Shown here piece by piece: positions 1 to 9,558 of a stretch of 64,000 nucleotides of DNA (position 1 is the stretch's first letter; each line of letters opens with the position of its first letter). The stretch is from Novosphingobium ginsenosidimutans (GTDB lineage Bacteria; Pseudomonadota; Alphaproteobacteria; Sphingomonadales; Sphingomonadaceae), in the NCBI RefSeq assembly GCF_007954425.1, contig NZ_CP042345.1, positions 2,850,001 to 2,914,000 on the forward strand, in the 5' to 3' direction. The notes below the pieces were generated by a model. That model searched no databases and was not told where the DNA came from. It was given only the letters and a program-made list of their open reading frames with translations. The position numbers and the translations under genes were made by a program.

Positions 1-1
1 G

Positions 2-631
2 CCCTGGCCAGTGGCCAACCTGCTGTTCGCGCTCAACATCCCCGCCTGGACAATCTTTGCCGAACTGGTCGCCAATGGCGCCCATGTCTTCGCGCTGCGC
101 CACCTCACCAACCGCTGGTTGGCAGTGCTGACCATCGTTCTGGGCGGGTTGACGGTGTGGGTTGCCATGGCCTGGGGCTCGCTCGATGTGGGCGCCCGGC
201 CAGGTCATATCTGGGCGGCGATCCCGCGGGTGTTCTTTGCCTATTGCCTGGGCATCGGCCTGTGGCGCTGGCGGCAGGAGCGGGTGCTGCTCCCCCTCCC
301 CGCCGCCGTGGTCCTCGCCGCCATGTCGATTGCTATCATGGGCAGCTGGTATGGTGACTGGCGCACCTGGCAATTCGATCTGGCCTTCGTCGTGCTGCTC
401 TGCCCGCTAGTCATTTCTGCGGCGACGGCAATCACGCGCCAGACCCGGCTCGGTTGGCTCTCCGCCGCGATCTCGTTCCCACTCTTCGCGGTGCACCTGC
501 CGATCCTGGAAGCCGTCCGTGAGCTGGGTGGCAGCAAGTGGCAGGCGATCCCGCTCGCCCTTGCGACCGCTCTCACAATCGTGTGGTGGACAAACCGCCG
601 CGATGCCCGCAAGGCGCTGGCAAAGACTTAG
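2..631 (+). CDS. Acyltransferase 3 family membrane protein, C-terminal fragment
   Basis: This is the 3' end of a gene that begins before the window; the frame is open to the first base, so the GTG at 11 is probably internal. The visible 209 residues are strongly hydrophobic, with about six predicted membrane segments. The opening stretch, with NIPAWTIFAELVAN, matches the conserved segment near the middle of the OafA/YrhL-type acyltransferase 3 family, whose members transfer acyl groups to sugars or lipids at the inner membrane. The catalytic His motif lies in the missing N-terminal part. The acceptor cannot be told. The crotonase gene follows after 12 bases. Confidence 0.75.
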   Translation, partial: PWPVANLLFALNIPAWTIFAELVANGAHVFALRHLTNRWLAVLTIVLGGLTVWVAMAWGSLDVGARPGHIWAAIPRVFFAYCLGIGLWRWRQERVLLPLPAAVVLAAMSIAIMGSWYGDWRTWQFDLAFVVLLCPLVISAATAITRQTRLGWLSAAISFPLFAVHLPILEAVRELGGSKWQAIPLALATALTIVWWTNRRDARKALAKT

Positions 632-643
632 AGGAGACCCCCG

Positions 644-1450
644 ATGGAACCCGCCGTCCTGTTCGACCTTGACGATGCCGGCATCGCCACGATCACACTC
701 AACCGCCCCGATATGCGCAACCCGATCTCGGGCGACGATGTCGTCAATGGCATTTGCGATACACTGGCGGCAATGGAAGCCAATCCCAAGGTCCGCGTCG
801 CGATCCTGACTGGCGCCGGCAAGGCCTTCTCATCGGGCGGCGATATCAACGCGATGAAGCCGGGCGGCGGCGGGCTCAATGCCGGTCTCCCCGCCGGAAC
901 CCGCGGTAACTACAAGCGCGGCATCCAGCGCATTCCGTTGGCCTTTGCGGCCCTCGAAGTTCCGGTGATCGCTGCGGTCAACGGCCCGGCGATCGGCGCG
1001 GGGCTTGATCTGGCCTGCATGTGCGATCTGCGCATCGCCGGCGAAAGCGCCAAGTTTGCCGAGAGCTTCGTCAAGCTGGGGATCATTCCGGGCGATGGCG
1101 GAGCCTGGCTGCTCCAGCGTGTCGTGGGCTTCTCCAAGGCGGCGGAAATGTCGCTGACCGGGGACATGCTCGATGCTTCCGAAGCCCTGGCCTGCGGACT
1201 GGTTTCGCGCGTTGTGCCGGATGCGGACCTGCTGACCGAGGCCCGGGCGCTTGCCGCCAAGATTGCCGCCAATCCGCCGCACGCCGTGCGCATGACCAAG
1301 CGCCTGCTGTGGGAAGCGCGCCGCGCAGACCTCGCCACTGTGCTGGAGATGTCGGCCGCCATGCAGGCCGTCGCCCATGCCACCGGCGATCACGAGGAAG
1401 CGGTCAACGCCTTCCTCGAAAAGCGGAAACCCGTCTTCAAGGGTGACTGA
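644..1450 (+). CDS. Enoyl-CoA hydratase/isomerase family protein (crotonase)
   Basis: The 268-residue length is typical of a single-domain crotonase. The oxyanion-hole segments are visible: AFSSGGDINAM near residue 65 and GPAIGAGLDLACMCD near 115. The second catalytic region reads FAESFVKLGIIPGDGG, which carries the first catalytic Glu position but has Asp in place of the usual second-Glu neighbourhood, so hydratase activity is not certain. It would act on a CoA thioester in the cytoplasm. A GGAG sequence precedes the ATG. It sits between an acyltransferase and the riboflavin genes and the context gives no substrate. A different crotonase lies at 37501. Confidence 0.9.
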   Translation: MEPAVLFDLDDAGIATITLNRPDMRNPISGDDVVNGICDTLAAMEANPKVRVAILTGAGKAFSSGGDINAMKPGGGGLNAGLPAGTRGNYKRGIQRIPLAFAALEVPVIAAVNGPAIGAGLDLACMCDLRIAGESAKFAESFVKLGIIPGDGGAWLLQRVVGFSKAAEMSLTGDMLDASEALACGLVSRVVPDADLLTEARALAAKIAANPPHAVRMTKRLLWEARRADLATVLEMSAAMQAVAHATGDHEEAVNAFLEKRKPVFKGD

Positions 1451-1498
1451 ATCACATCGATGTGATTTTCCGCCTGTTGCATCACATTGTGATGTGAT
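1451..1498. promoter_or_regulatory. Two ATCACA/TGTGAT palindromes upstream of the HTH-RibBX gene
   Basis: Two inverted repeats lie in the 59-base gap before the ATG at 1510. Site 1 (1451-1466) is a perfect 16-bp palindrome, ATCACATCGATGTGAT. Site 2 (1481-1498) has 7-bp arms ATCACAT and ATGTGAT around TGTG, and can also be read as ATCACA-T-TGTGAT plus an extra TGTGAT half-site. The centres are about 31 bp apart, close to three helical turns, so bound dimers would lie on the same DNA face. The sites are AT-rich against a GC-rich background and have no T-run, so they look like operators and not a terminator. Binding by the adjacent HTH protein is inferred. Confidence 0.6.
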
Positions 1499-1509
1499 AG
1501 GCGATTCGC

Positions 1510-2811
1510 ATGTCTGCTGAACTCATCGATCGCGTCCGCCGTCTTATCAACGATGGCGGCATGTCGCGCGCCGGCCTCGCCCGCGCTGCCGGGCTCCATG
1601 CCAACACCTTGCGTGACTGCACGGAAACCGACTGGAACCCCACGGCCGAGACCCTGCGCAAGCTTGAACGCTTCCTGTGGGACAGCGACGATGAGCCGGT
1701 GCTGGTGCCGATCGAAGAGATCATCGAGGAAGCCCGCAACGGCCGCATGTTTATCCTGGTCGACGACGAAGACCGCGAGAACGAGGGCGACCTCGTCATC
1801 CCCGCGCAAATGGCCACGCCCGACGCGATCAACTTCATGGCCATGCACGGCCGCGGCCTGGTCTGCCTGACCCTGACCCGCGAACGGACCGAGCAGCTGG
1901 GCCTTGAACTGATGAGCCGCAACAATGGCACCCGGCATGAAACCGCCTTCACCGTCTCGATCGAGGCGCGCGAAGGCGTGACGACCGGGATCTCCGCTGG
2001 CGACCGCGCCCGCACTGTTGCCGTGGCGATCGATTCCAGCAAGGGCCGCCAGGATATCGTCACCCCCGGCCACGTCTTCCCGCTGATCGCGCGCGATGGC
2101 GGCGTCCTGGTACGCGCCGGCCACACAGAAGCTTCGGTCGACATTTCGCGCCTGGCCGGCCTCAATCCCTCGGGCGTGATCTGCGAGATCATGAACGAAG
2201 ACGGCACCATGGCGCGGATGGATGACCTGCTGCCCTTCGCCCGCAAGCACGGGCTGAAGATGGGCACGATCCGCGACCTCATCGCCTATCGCCGCAAGCA
2301 TGACCACCTGGTCGAAAAGCGGGCGGAACTGCGGTTCCAGAGCAAGTGGGGCGGCGAATGGACCGCCTATACCTTCTTCAACAAGGCCACCGAGGACGAG
2401 ACGATGGCCCTGGTCAAGGGCCACATCACTGCCGACAAGCCTACCCTGGTCCGAATGCACACAATGAGCATGTTCGTGGACGTGTTCGGTGAGACCAACG
2501 AGCGCTCGGGCCTGCTCTCGCGCTCGATGGAGATCATCGCCGAGGAAGGCACCGGGGTGCTGGTACTGATCAACAAGCGTATGCCAGGCATGGTGTCGCG
2601 CTTCATCGAACTGCGCCAACAGGGGAAAGGTGCCGGCGCGCCCGAAGTCGAGCAGCTGCGCGATTACGGGGTCGGCGCTCAGATCCTGGCGGAACTGGGC
2701 GTCCACGACATGATCCTTCTCACCAACACCCACCACACCCTTGCCGGGCTCGATGGCTATGGCCTGTCGATCGTCGGAGAGCGGCCCATCACCGGAACGG
2801 CAGGCGAATAA
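1510..2811 (+). CDS. ribB: HTH domain fused to 3,4-dihydroxy-2-butanone-4-phosphate synthase and a degenerate RibA domain (RibBX-type)
   Basis: The enzyme would make 3,4-dihydroxy-2-butanone 4-phosphate from ribulose 5-phosphate for riboflavin synthesis. Three parts are visible. Residues about 5-57 look like an XRE/Cro-type helix-turn-helix ([19 protein letters not shown]). Residues 66-265 are the RibB domain, with the acidic metal loop [10 protein letters not shown] at 85-94 and GHTEASVD near 204. Residues 283-425 resemble GTP cyclohydrolase II, but where RibA has its three zinc cysteines the sequence reads [12 protein letters not shown] (317-328) with no Cys, so this domain is probably not a cyclohydrolase. 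The fusion pattern matches what is called RibBX, with an added HTH. ribH overlaps by one base. No FMN riboswitch fits in the 59-base leader. Confidence 0.88.
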   Translation: MSAELIDRVRRLINDGGMSRAGLARAAGLHANTLRDCTETDWNPTAETLRKLERFLWDSDDEPVLVPIEEIIEEARNGRMFILVDDEDRENEGDLVIPAQMATPDAINFMAMHGRGLVCLTLTRERTEQLGLELMSRNNGTRHETAFTVSIEAREGVTTGISAGDRARTVAVAIDSSKGRQDIVTPGHVFPLIARDGGVLVRAGHTEASVDISRLAGLNPSGVICEIMNEDGTMARMDDLLPFARKHGLKMGTIRDLIAYRRKHDHLVEKRAELRFQSKWGGEWTAYTFFNKATEDETMALVKGHITADKPTLVRMHTMSMFVDVFGETNERSGLLSRSMEIIAEEGTGVLVLINKRMPGMVSRFIELRQQGKGAGAPEVEQLRDYGVGAQILAELGVHDMILLTNTHHTLAGLDGYGLSIVGERPITGTAGE

Positions 2812-3230
2812 TGGCGAAATTTCTTATCGTTGAAGCGCGCTTTTACGACCACCTCAACGATCAGCTGATCGCCGGGGCCAAGGCCGCGCTGAAAGCTGCC
2901 GGGCACCAGGCTGACGTCATAACGGTCCCCGGCGCTCTGGAAATCCCCGGCGCGATCAGCCTTGCCGATCAGGCCCAGCTCTATGACGGCTATGTCGCGA
3001 TCGGCGTGGTGATCCGCGGCGAGACCTATCACTTCGAGATCGTCGCTGGCGAAAGCGCCCGCGGCATCATGGCGCTGACCATGGATGGCATGGCCATTGG
3101 CAACGGCATCCTTACGGTCGAGAACGAGCAGCAAGCCCTGGTCCGCGCCGATCCGGCCCAGAAGGACAAGGGCGGCGAAGCGGCCAAGGCGGCGATTGCA
3201 ATGCTCGAGCTGCGCGAGAAATTTACGTGA
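2811..3230 (+). CDS. ribH: 6,7-dimethyl-8-ribityllumazine synthase
   Basis: The protein condenses 5-amino-6-ribitylaminouracil with the RibB product to give lumazine, the penultimate step to riboflavin. At 139 residues it is a short-form lumazine synthase. The family signatures are present: [11 protein letters not shown] near residue 43 and [15 protein letters not shown] near 65, where the His is the usual catalytic base position. The ATG overlaps the ribBX stop in TAATG, which implies translational coupling. The product of the neighbouring gene is its direct substrate, so the two form a functional pair. Confidence 0.95.
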   Translation: MAKFLIVEARFYDHLNDQLIAGAKAALKAAGHQADVITVPGALEIPGAISLADQAQLYDGYVAIGVVIRGETYHFEIVAGESARGIMALTMDGMAIGNGILTVENEQQALVRADPAQKDKGGEAAKAAIAMLELREKFT

Positions 3231-4162
3231 GTCATCCGGCAATTGCCGGGATTCCGCTAGTCCTGGGTGGCAACGTCTTCGGCTGGACCGCGAACCGCGA
3301 CACCAGCTTCGCCATCCTCGACGCGTTTTATGTAGCCGGCGGGCGGATGATCGATACCGCCGACGTCTATTCCGCCTGGGTGCCGGGCCACAGAGGCGGC
3401 GAGAGCGAGGCGGTGCTGGGCGATTGGCTCGAAAGCCGCGGCGTGCGCCAAGATATGCGTATCCACACCAAGACCGGCATGCTCGCACCCGGAGGCGGCG
3501 ATCCTTCGCTCTACGACCCGCAGCGGATTGCGCATTCGCTCCAGCAGTCCCTTGACCGGCTGCGGACCGATTACATCGATCTCTACTATGCCCACCGCGA
3601 TTACACAGAGCTGTCCGCCAGCGATATCGTCGCCGCCTTTACCGGTGCAGCCGAGGGCAAGGTTCGCGCGTTTGGCGTCTCGAAGTTTTCGGCGGCTCGC
3701 CTTGAAGCGGTGCTGTCCGCCAGCAAGGCCAGCGGCGGGATGGCGATCACAGCGCTGCAAAACGAATACAACCTGGTGTCACGCGCAGACTATGGCCTGG
3801 ATCTGCAGGCGATCTGCACCGCAAGCGGCGTAGCGATGCTGCCGTTCTTCGGCCTCGCCAACGGCTTTCTGTCCGGCAAGTACCGGGTGGAGGCCGACCT
3901 CGGCAAATCGGTGCGCGGCATGCGCCTGCAGCAGCTGATCGTCACCGGCAAGCCGATGCTGGCCGCGATGGATCAGATCGCCGCCGAAACCGGCGCTTCG
4001 CATGCCGCCATTGCTCTGGCCTGGCTGCGCCATCAGCCTGGCATCGCGGCTCCGATCGCCAGCGCCACCCGCGTAGAACAGCTGGTCCAGCTGATCGAAA
4101 GCGCCGCGCTTGAACTGAGCGACGATCAGGTCGAGCGCCTGAGCGCCGTTCAGCTCGGCTAG
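3227..4162 (+). CDS. Aldo/keto reductase
   Basis: The 311-residue protein has the (beta/alpha)8 aldo/keto reductase pattern. The catalytic tetrad is visible as Asp43 and Tyr48 ([11 protein letters not shown]), Lys82 (HTKTG) and His123 (LYYAHRDY). It probably reduces an aldehyde or ketone with NADPH in the cytoplasm, resembling the YajO/Tas group. It starts at GTG 3227 inside the ribH stop (GTGA), so it is probably cotranscribed with the riboflavin genes. A link to flavin chemistry is not shown by the sequence. Confidence 0.9.
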   Translation: MSHPAIAGIPLVLGGNVFGWTANRDTSFAILDAFYVAGGRMIDTADVYSAWVPGHRGGESEAVLGDWLESRGVRQDMRIHTKTGMLAPGGGDPSLYDPQRIAHSLQQSLDRLRTDYIDLYYAHRDYTELSASDIVAAFTGAAEGKVRAFGVSKFSAARLEAVLSASKASGGMAITALQNEYNLVSRADYGLDLQAICTASGVAMLPFFGLANGFLSGKYRVEADLGKSVRGMRLQQLIVTGKPMLAAMDQIAAETGASHAAIALAWLRHQPGIAAPIASATRVEQLVQLIESAALELSDDQVERLSAVQLG

Positions 4163-4172
4163 GCGCCCGCGA

Positions 4173-4700
4173 TCAACCCTTCACCGGGGCGCAGCTATCG
4201 GCGCGGCGGGCCTGGTCGACCTCGGCAAACAGTTCTGCGGAAGGTGCCAAGCGCCGGTCGAGGATGATCCCCTTGTCCGAGGGTGAATTCACCACCTGCA
4301 TACCCACCGGTGCCACCTGATCCTCGCGCTTCAGCACAAACCGGATGCCCTTGGGGTACTGCGTCGTGTCCAGCGCCGCGATATTGTCCGTATTCGCGGC
4401 GAATACCGAGAGCGAGACATAGCCCTGGTTGGGTGACGGTGCCGCGCTGACCAGCAACGGTCCCTTGCTGAGATCATAGACGCAGGAGGAATAGGCGAGA
4501 TCCGGCGATGGCCGCACCACGCCGCGCGAATCCTTGGTGGTGCGCGGGCCAAAACTGAACTGGTTGATCCGGGCCCCATCGCCGGACATCCGGTTCATCG
4601 CCACTTTCATCAGTGCGTGCGGTACGGCCATGACCAGCCCGACATGGCCAATCACTGCCGCGCCGACAAACAGTGCCAGCAGTTTGAGGTTGCGGGTCAT
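4173..4700 (-). CDS. DUF1254 domain-containing protein
   Basis: This 175-residue protein has one N-terminal hydrophobic segment (about residues 5-25), a membrane anchor or signal, followed by a DUF1254-like domain with INQFSFGPRTTKDSRGVVRPSPDLAYSSCVYDLS. The ATG at 4700 has a GGAGGTG Shine-Dalgarno 4-5 bases further than usual contact distance and overlaps the DUF1214 stop by four bases (ATGA), which decides the start over an in-frame codon at 4715. In many bacteria DUF1254 and DUF1214 are fused; here they are separate coupled genes. The function is unknown, and it probably lies in the envelope. Confidence 0.8.
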   Translation of the reverse strand: MTRNLKLLALFVGAAVIGHVGLVMAVPHALMKVAMNRMSGDGARINQFSFGPRTTKDSRGVVRPSPDLAYSSCVYDLSKGPLLVSAAPSPNQGYVSLSVFAANTDNIAALDTTQYPKGIRFVLKREDQVAPVGMQVVNSPSDKGIILDRRLAPSAELFAEVDQARRADSCAPVKG

Positions 4701-5281
4701 GCTGCACCTCCGCAATCAAGCTTGGTGACTTTGGGCATCGGGATCGCGTCATAATCCTGCTGCGCCTGCGGCGTCGGCTGATAGAGACGAAGGGTAATGT
4801 CGTAGTCGCCCGCCTTGTTGGTCGAGGCCCAGGGTTCGCCATCTGGCTGCTTGGGCGAAAGGATGCCGGTCCATTCCGCTTTCCCCGTCGGCTGCGCCTC
4901 GGTCTGGTCAAACGATAGGGCATCGTCGTCGTTGAGCGGCAAGTAGTTGTCGGCCGCGTAGACCGTGATCGACCACCACCGCGCCGGCATGGCCCCACCG
5001 GTCACCCGGTACCGGCAATCCTCGCGCAGGCGGGCACCGCTATCGTCGGTGTTGCGGCTGAAGTAGATCGCCTGGCTCTTGTTGAGCGCCAGTAGACCCG
5101 AAACAGCCACCCGCGCGCGGGTCCAGGGATCGGCATCGACCGAGCCGGTCACCTTGCTGCCGCTCCATCCCGAGTAGGTGTCGCCCTGCACCATGCCATG
5201 CTGCAAGGTGTACCATCCCGAAGCCGCGCCGACGGCCAGGCCGGCAAGCAGCACGCCAGCGGTAGCGAGCTTACCCGACAT
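4697..5281 (-). CDS. DUF1214 domain-containing protein
   Basis: The 194-residue protein has an N-terminal hydrophobic segment (about residues 5-22, LATAGVLLAGLAVGAASGW) and then a DUF1214-like domain. This includes CRYRVTGGAMPARWWSITVYAADNYL, a beta-rich block typical of that family, and a C-terminal run with ITLRLYQP. It overlaps the upstream gene by 11 bases and the downstream DUF1254 gene by four, so the genes form a tightly coupled operon. Both small proteins probably face the periplasm and may pair. Substrate and reaction are unknown. Confidence 0.8.
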   Translation of the reverse strand: MSGKLATAGVLLAGLAVGAASGWYTLQHGMVQGDTYSGWSGSKVTGSVDADPWTRARVAVSGLLALNKSQAIYFSRNTDDSGARLREDCRYRVTGGAMPARWWSITVYAADNYLPLNDDDALSFDQTEAQPTGKAEWTGILSPKQPDGEPWASTNKAGDYDITLRLYQPTPQAQQDYDAIPMPKVTKLDCGGAA

Positions 5282-6359
5282 CCATGAACTCCTTCAGGCC
5301 AAGGGGTTTGTAAGGCCCGATGATCAACTGCTCGAACACGCCCATCCCCTCGCCATAGCGCTCCGAGCGGACGCGCGAGACGAACTGGACATGGTAATTG
5401 TCCATCGTGCGCGGATCGCATTGCGCCAGGCCAAAGTCCTCGCGCTCGACCACCTGCTTGCCGTGGTAGAGGCCGTGGCCCCACTTGGGATGGGTATACC
5501 CAAGCCCGCGCATCTGGAATCGGCCGAGCGGCTCGAAGGTGATGGTGTCGGGGCCGTCCGGGGTTTCAACCGTGATCGTCCCGCCATCGGGCCAGCGTGT
5601 TCCCGGCATAAGCGGTGATGCCATCTGCGCAGCTGGCGTCTCGTAATGCCCTTCTCCCCCGCTGCCGTCCGGCGCGATCACGGCGCGGGTGTTCCAGGCG
5701 TGGCCACCTGCATCCGCATTGATGTGGAAGAAGACCGAGCGGTCCGCGAAGTTGAGCGGAGTCCATTGCCAGAAGAAGCCCGGGATCACGCCGTGGCCGT
5801 GGGGCTGCTCATCACGCGAGCCGACCGGGCGGACACCCCATGAGCGGTCGCGCGTCCCGGCGGTGCCGGGTGCGCAGTCCTGCCGCACGCCGTCGATCTC
5901 GATCCAGCCGGCGTAGTGGCCGTTCTGGGTCAACCGGGTGTAGTCCATGAAGGTGCGCGGCCCGATCCGATGGATGAAGCGCGGCTCCTCGATAGGAAAG
6001 GCTCGGCCCGTGAAAGTCAGGTCGGCCTTGAGCCCCTCCCCGTCAACAACGACCCGCAGTTGTTGCAGCGGCTCGATGATTTCGATCCGGATCGGCCCAA
6101 CCTGCAGGTCAAACCGTTCCATGTTGAGCTCGCGGCTGGCGTGGACGTTGTGCTGCACCCCGTCGCGGATCGCCGAGAAATGCGCGTCGGCCACGTTGAG
6201 GTGCGGGTAGATCCCCAGTGCCACGGCAAAGAAGCCCGTGCCATCGGGCGCATAGCCATTGAAGAAATAGCGATCGTAGAAGTTGCGATTGGTCCCGGCA
6301 TAGGCGACCGGTTCGGGCGTCTGGTGCAGCGGAAAATCGTCACCCTTGGTCAGAACCAT
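5271..6359 (-). CDS. Uncharacterised protein, possibly of CrtC/lipocalin-like fold
   Basis: I do not recognise a defined function. The 362-residue product lacks a signal peptide and is rich in aromatic residues and beta-strand-like alternation (FYDRYFFNGYAPDGTGFFAVALG; RDRSWGVRPVG). That pattern recalls the hydroxyneurosporene synthase/AttH-like beta-barrel superfamily, but this is fold-level inference. ATG 6359 is preferred to the adjacent TTG 6362. It begins four bases after the kinase-like gene and overlaps the DUF1214 gene, so all four are probably one transcript. Confidence 0.65.
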   Translation of the reverse strand: MVLTKGDDFPLHQTPEPVAYAGTNRNFYDRYFFNGYAPDGTGFFAVALGIYPHLNVADAHFSAIRDGVQHNVHASRELNMERFDLQVGPIRIEIIEPLQQLRVVVDGEGLKADLTFTGRAFPIEEPRFIHRIGPRTFMDYTRLTQNGHYAGWIEIDGVRQDCAPGTAGTRDRSWGVRPVGSRDEQPHGHGVIPGFFWQWTPLNFADRSVFFHINADAGGHAWNTRAVIAPDGSGGEGHYETPAAQMASPLMPGTRWPDGGTITVETPDGPDTITFEPLGRFQMRGLGYTHPKWGHGLYHGKQVVEREDFGLAQCDPRTMDNYHVQFVSRVRSERYGEGMGVFEQLIIGPYKPLGLKEFMDVG

Positions 6360-6363
6360 CAAA

Positions 6364-7437
6364 TCAGCCTTTCAGCTTGGCGATGCTGCCGTGCTGCAGC
6401 GCCAGAGCGCAGCCGCCGCGGGCCATCGAGAGGAAATTGGCATCGCCGCGCTCGGTCCGCTCGACGTAGGCGGCGCTGAACACGGCGGTGGAGACGCCGT
6501 GCAGCGCGCCAATCACGTAATCGTCCCAGATCGCGTCACGGGTCAGCGGCACGCCGCGCGCGGTCATCTCGGCGCAGTAAAGATCGAGCAGTTCGTTTTC
6601 GTGCACCCGCCGCAGTTCGTCGCCGATCCCTGTGCCAAGGAAATAGCCGATGTCGGTCATGGCATTGCCCAGCGCGACCGTCTGCCAATCGAGCACGGCA
6701 ATCGGCTCGGCGCCGCCCTTGATGTCGAACAGCATGTTGTCGAGCCGGAAATCGCCGTGGATCAGGCACTGCGGCGGATCCTGCCGCCCCATGCGCTCGG
6801 CGTTGACCTCCGCCAGTTCCTCGCAGAGCGCCATGAACTCCGGCTCAAGGCTGTCGGCATAGCGTTCGCGGAAGATCGCCTGAGCGTTGGGGTAGAGCGC
6901 GCCGATCTGGGTGATGACCTCGGGCTTGGGCTGCAGCCATTCGGTCGCCAGGATCTCGGCATGGCCCCAGCTGGGGGCATGAAGGGCTGCTGCCTGGATC
7001 ACTCCGACCCGGGCATCTTCCGCCGTGCAACCGGCGATCTGGTTGCCGCCCCGCGCCGGTCCCAGATCTTCGAACAACAGGATGAAATCGACCCCATCGG
7101 GGGCAATCTCGGCCGCAATCGTCCGCGGCACGCGCACCCCCAGGTGCTGCTGGAGCTCTCGGTAGAAGCCGACTTCCTTGGCATAGAGCCCGAACATTGC
7201 CGCCGTGCCGCGACTGGTGGGATCGGCCGCCGGGAACTTGCCCGCCAGCGTCGCCGGACCGGCTCCGGGCTGGTCATAGCTGACATGGAGGCGGACGCTG
7301 TCACCCACCTGGCCAGTGCCAATCGGCTCCCAGCGAATAGCGGTGACGGAACCACGCTCAAGCAGCCCAGCAGCGCGCAGGCGCTCGGTCAGCCAGGCAG
7401 GCGTAATCGAATCTGGGTGCGACGGTATCGCTGTCAC
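6364..7437 (-). CDS. Phosphotransferase family protein (APH/choline-kinase-like fold)
   Basis: The 357-residue protein has the aminoglycoside-phosphotransferase-like kinase pattern. Lys67 (LAGKFPA) is the likely ATP-binding Lys, HGDFRLDN at 227-234 is the catalytic loop with Asp229 and Asn234, and VLDWQ at 248-252 supplies the metal-binding Asp. Family relatives phosphorylate small hydroxyl compounds or act in acyl-CoA pathways; the substrate here is unknown. The GTG start is supported by GGAGGAGAGG just upstream. It is the first gene of the operon and begins 18 bases downstream of a double palindrome. Confidence 0.82.
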   Translation of the reverse strand: MTAIPSHPDSITPAWLTERLRAAGLLERGSVTAIRWEPIGTGQVGDSVRLHVSYDQPGAGPATLAGKFPAADPTSRGTAAMFGLYAKEVGFYRELQQHLGVRVPRTIAAEIAPDGVDFILLFEDLGPARGGNQIAGCTAEDARVGVIQAAALHAPSWGHAEILATEWLQPKPEVITQIGALYPNAQAIFRERYADSLEPEFMALCEELAEVNAERMGRQDPPQCLIHGDFRLDNMLFDIKGGAEPIAVLDWQTVALGNAMTDIGYFLGTGIGDELRRVHENELLDLYCAEMTARGVPLTRDAIWDDYVIGALHGVSTAVFSAAYVERTERGDANFLSMARGGCALALQHGSIAKLKG

Positions 7438-7454
7438 CCGGCCCTCTCCTCCGG

Positions 7455-7478
7455 TCGTTTAAACGAACGGTTAAACGA
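7455..7478. promoter_or_regulatory. Tandem palindromic operator upstream of the phosphotransferase operon
   Basis: Positions 7455-7466 read TCGTTTAAACGA, a perfect 12-bp palindrome, followed directly by ACGGTTAAACGA (7467-7478), an imperfect second copy. Read together, the outer arms TCGTTTAA and TTAAACGA form a 24-bp inverted repeat with an 8-base spacer. It lies 18 bases before the GTG of the minus-strand operon, the right place for a repressor. Size and spacing suit a TetR-family dimer pair, but no such regulator gene is adjacent. Confidence 0.55.
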
Positions 7479-7515
7479 GCCGGAGACGGGTGGCAATGGG
7501 CTTAGGCCAGAGAGC

Positions 7516-8916
<1,401 letters not shown>

Positions 8917-8958
8917 TTATTCATTGCCGCATCTTGCGGTGCAGAAAGGGTAAACATC

Positions 8959-9531
8959 ATGGCCAAGACCCCCACCGCCGCTCCGAAAAAGACCACCACC
9001 ACCGCCGCCAAGCCGGCTGCCAAGAAGCCGGCTGCCAAGGCAGCCTCGGCCGGGACTGGCGAAGCCAAGGCGAAGTTCACCAAGGCAATCGAAGAAGCCA
9101 AGGCCGGCGCTACTGCGCTGACCGCCGAAGCCAAGGCCAAGGCCGAAGGTTACCGCGACCAGCTGTCCACCAAGAGCGCGGACTGGGTCGAAGAAGCCAA
9201 GGATATTGCCGGCCAGGCCAAGGGCCGCGCGACCGACCTCGCCGTTGAAGGCAAGGCCAAGGCCAGCGATGCTATCTCGACGCTGGGCAAACTGGTGGGC
9301 GAAAATGCCACCACGATCGATGAGAAACTCGGCACCCGTTATGGCGACTATGCGCGCACCGCCGCCCGCACCATGCAGGAATCGGCTGCGAAGCTCGATT
9401 CCAAGGACCTCAATGAACTGGGCGACGATGCCAAGGAATTCGTCCGCAAGAGCCCCGGCCTCGCCGTCGGCATTGCAGCGGCATTCGGCTTCCTAGTCGC
9501 GCGTTTGTTCAAGGGATCGAACAAAGCCTGA
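8959..9531 (+). CDS. Lys/Ala-rich, YqjD/ElaB-like membrane-anchored protein
   Basis: The 190-residue product starts with a histone-H1-like Ala/Lys/Pro stretch (residues 1-35), continues as a long amphipathic helical region of repeated EAKAKA units, and ends with a glycine/alanine membrane helix (SPGLAVGIAAAFGFLVARLFKGS). The tail is typical of the DUF883/ElaB-YqjD family, which anchors to the inner membrane and in E. coli binds ribosomes; the middle also resembles phasins. ATG 8959 follows GAAAGGG. It heads a cluster with a YqjE-like holin-fold protein, supporting the YqjD reading. Confidence 0.75.
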   Translation: MAKTPTAAPKKTTTTAAKPAAKKPAAKAASAGTGEAKAKFTKAIEEAKAGATALTAEAKAKAEGYRDQLSTKSADWVEEAKDIAGQAKGRATDLAVEGKAKASDAISTLGKLVGENATTIDEKLGTRYGDYARTAARTMQESAAKLDSKDLNELGDDAKEFVRKSPGLAVGIAAAFGFLVARLFKGSNKA

Positions 9532-9558
9532 TCCGGCGAGTTTTGCCGGTACAGGACA

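Noticed and set aside
1451..1498. Terminator of the crotonase gene
   Set aside because: The palindromes are AT-rich with no T-run and weak stem energy, and fit operator sites better.
1451..1509. FMN riboswitch or CRP site before the RibBX gene
   Set aside because: The gap is only 59 bases, too short for an RFN element, and the half-sites are ordered TCACA then TGTGA, the reverse of a CRP site.
1390..2736. Long 448-codon open frame on the minus strand
   Set aside because: It lies opposite the RibBX gene and arises from GC-rich codon bias; it has no family features and no ribosome site.
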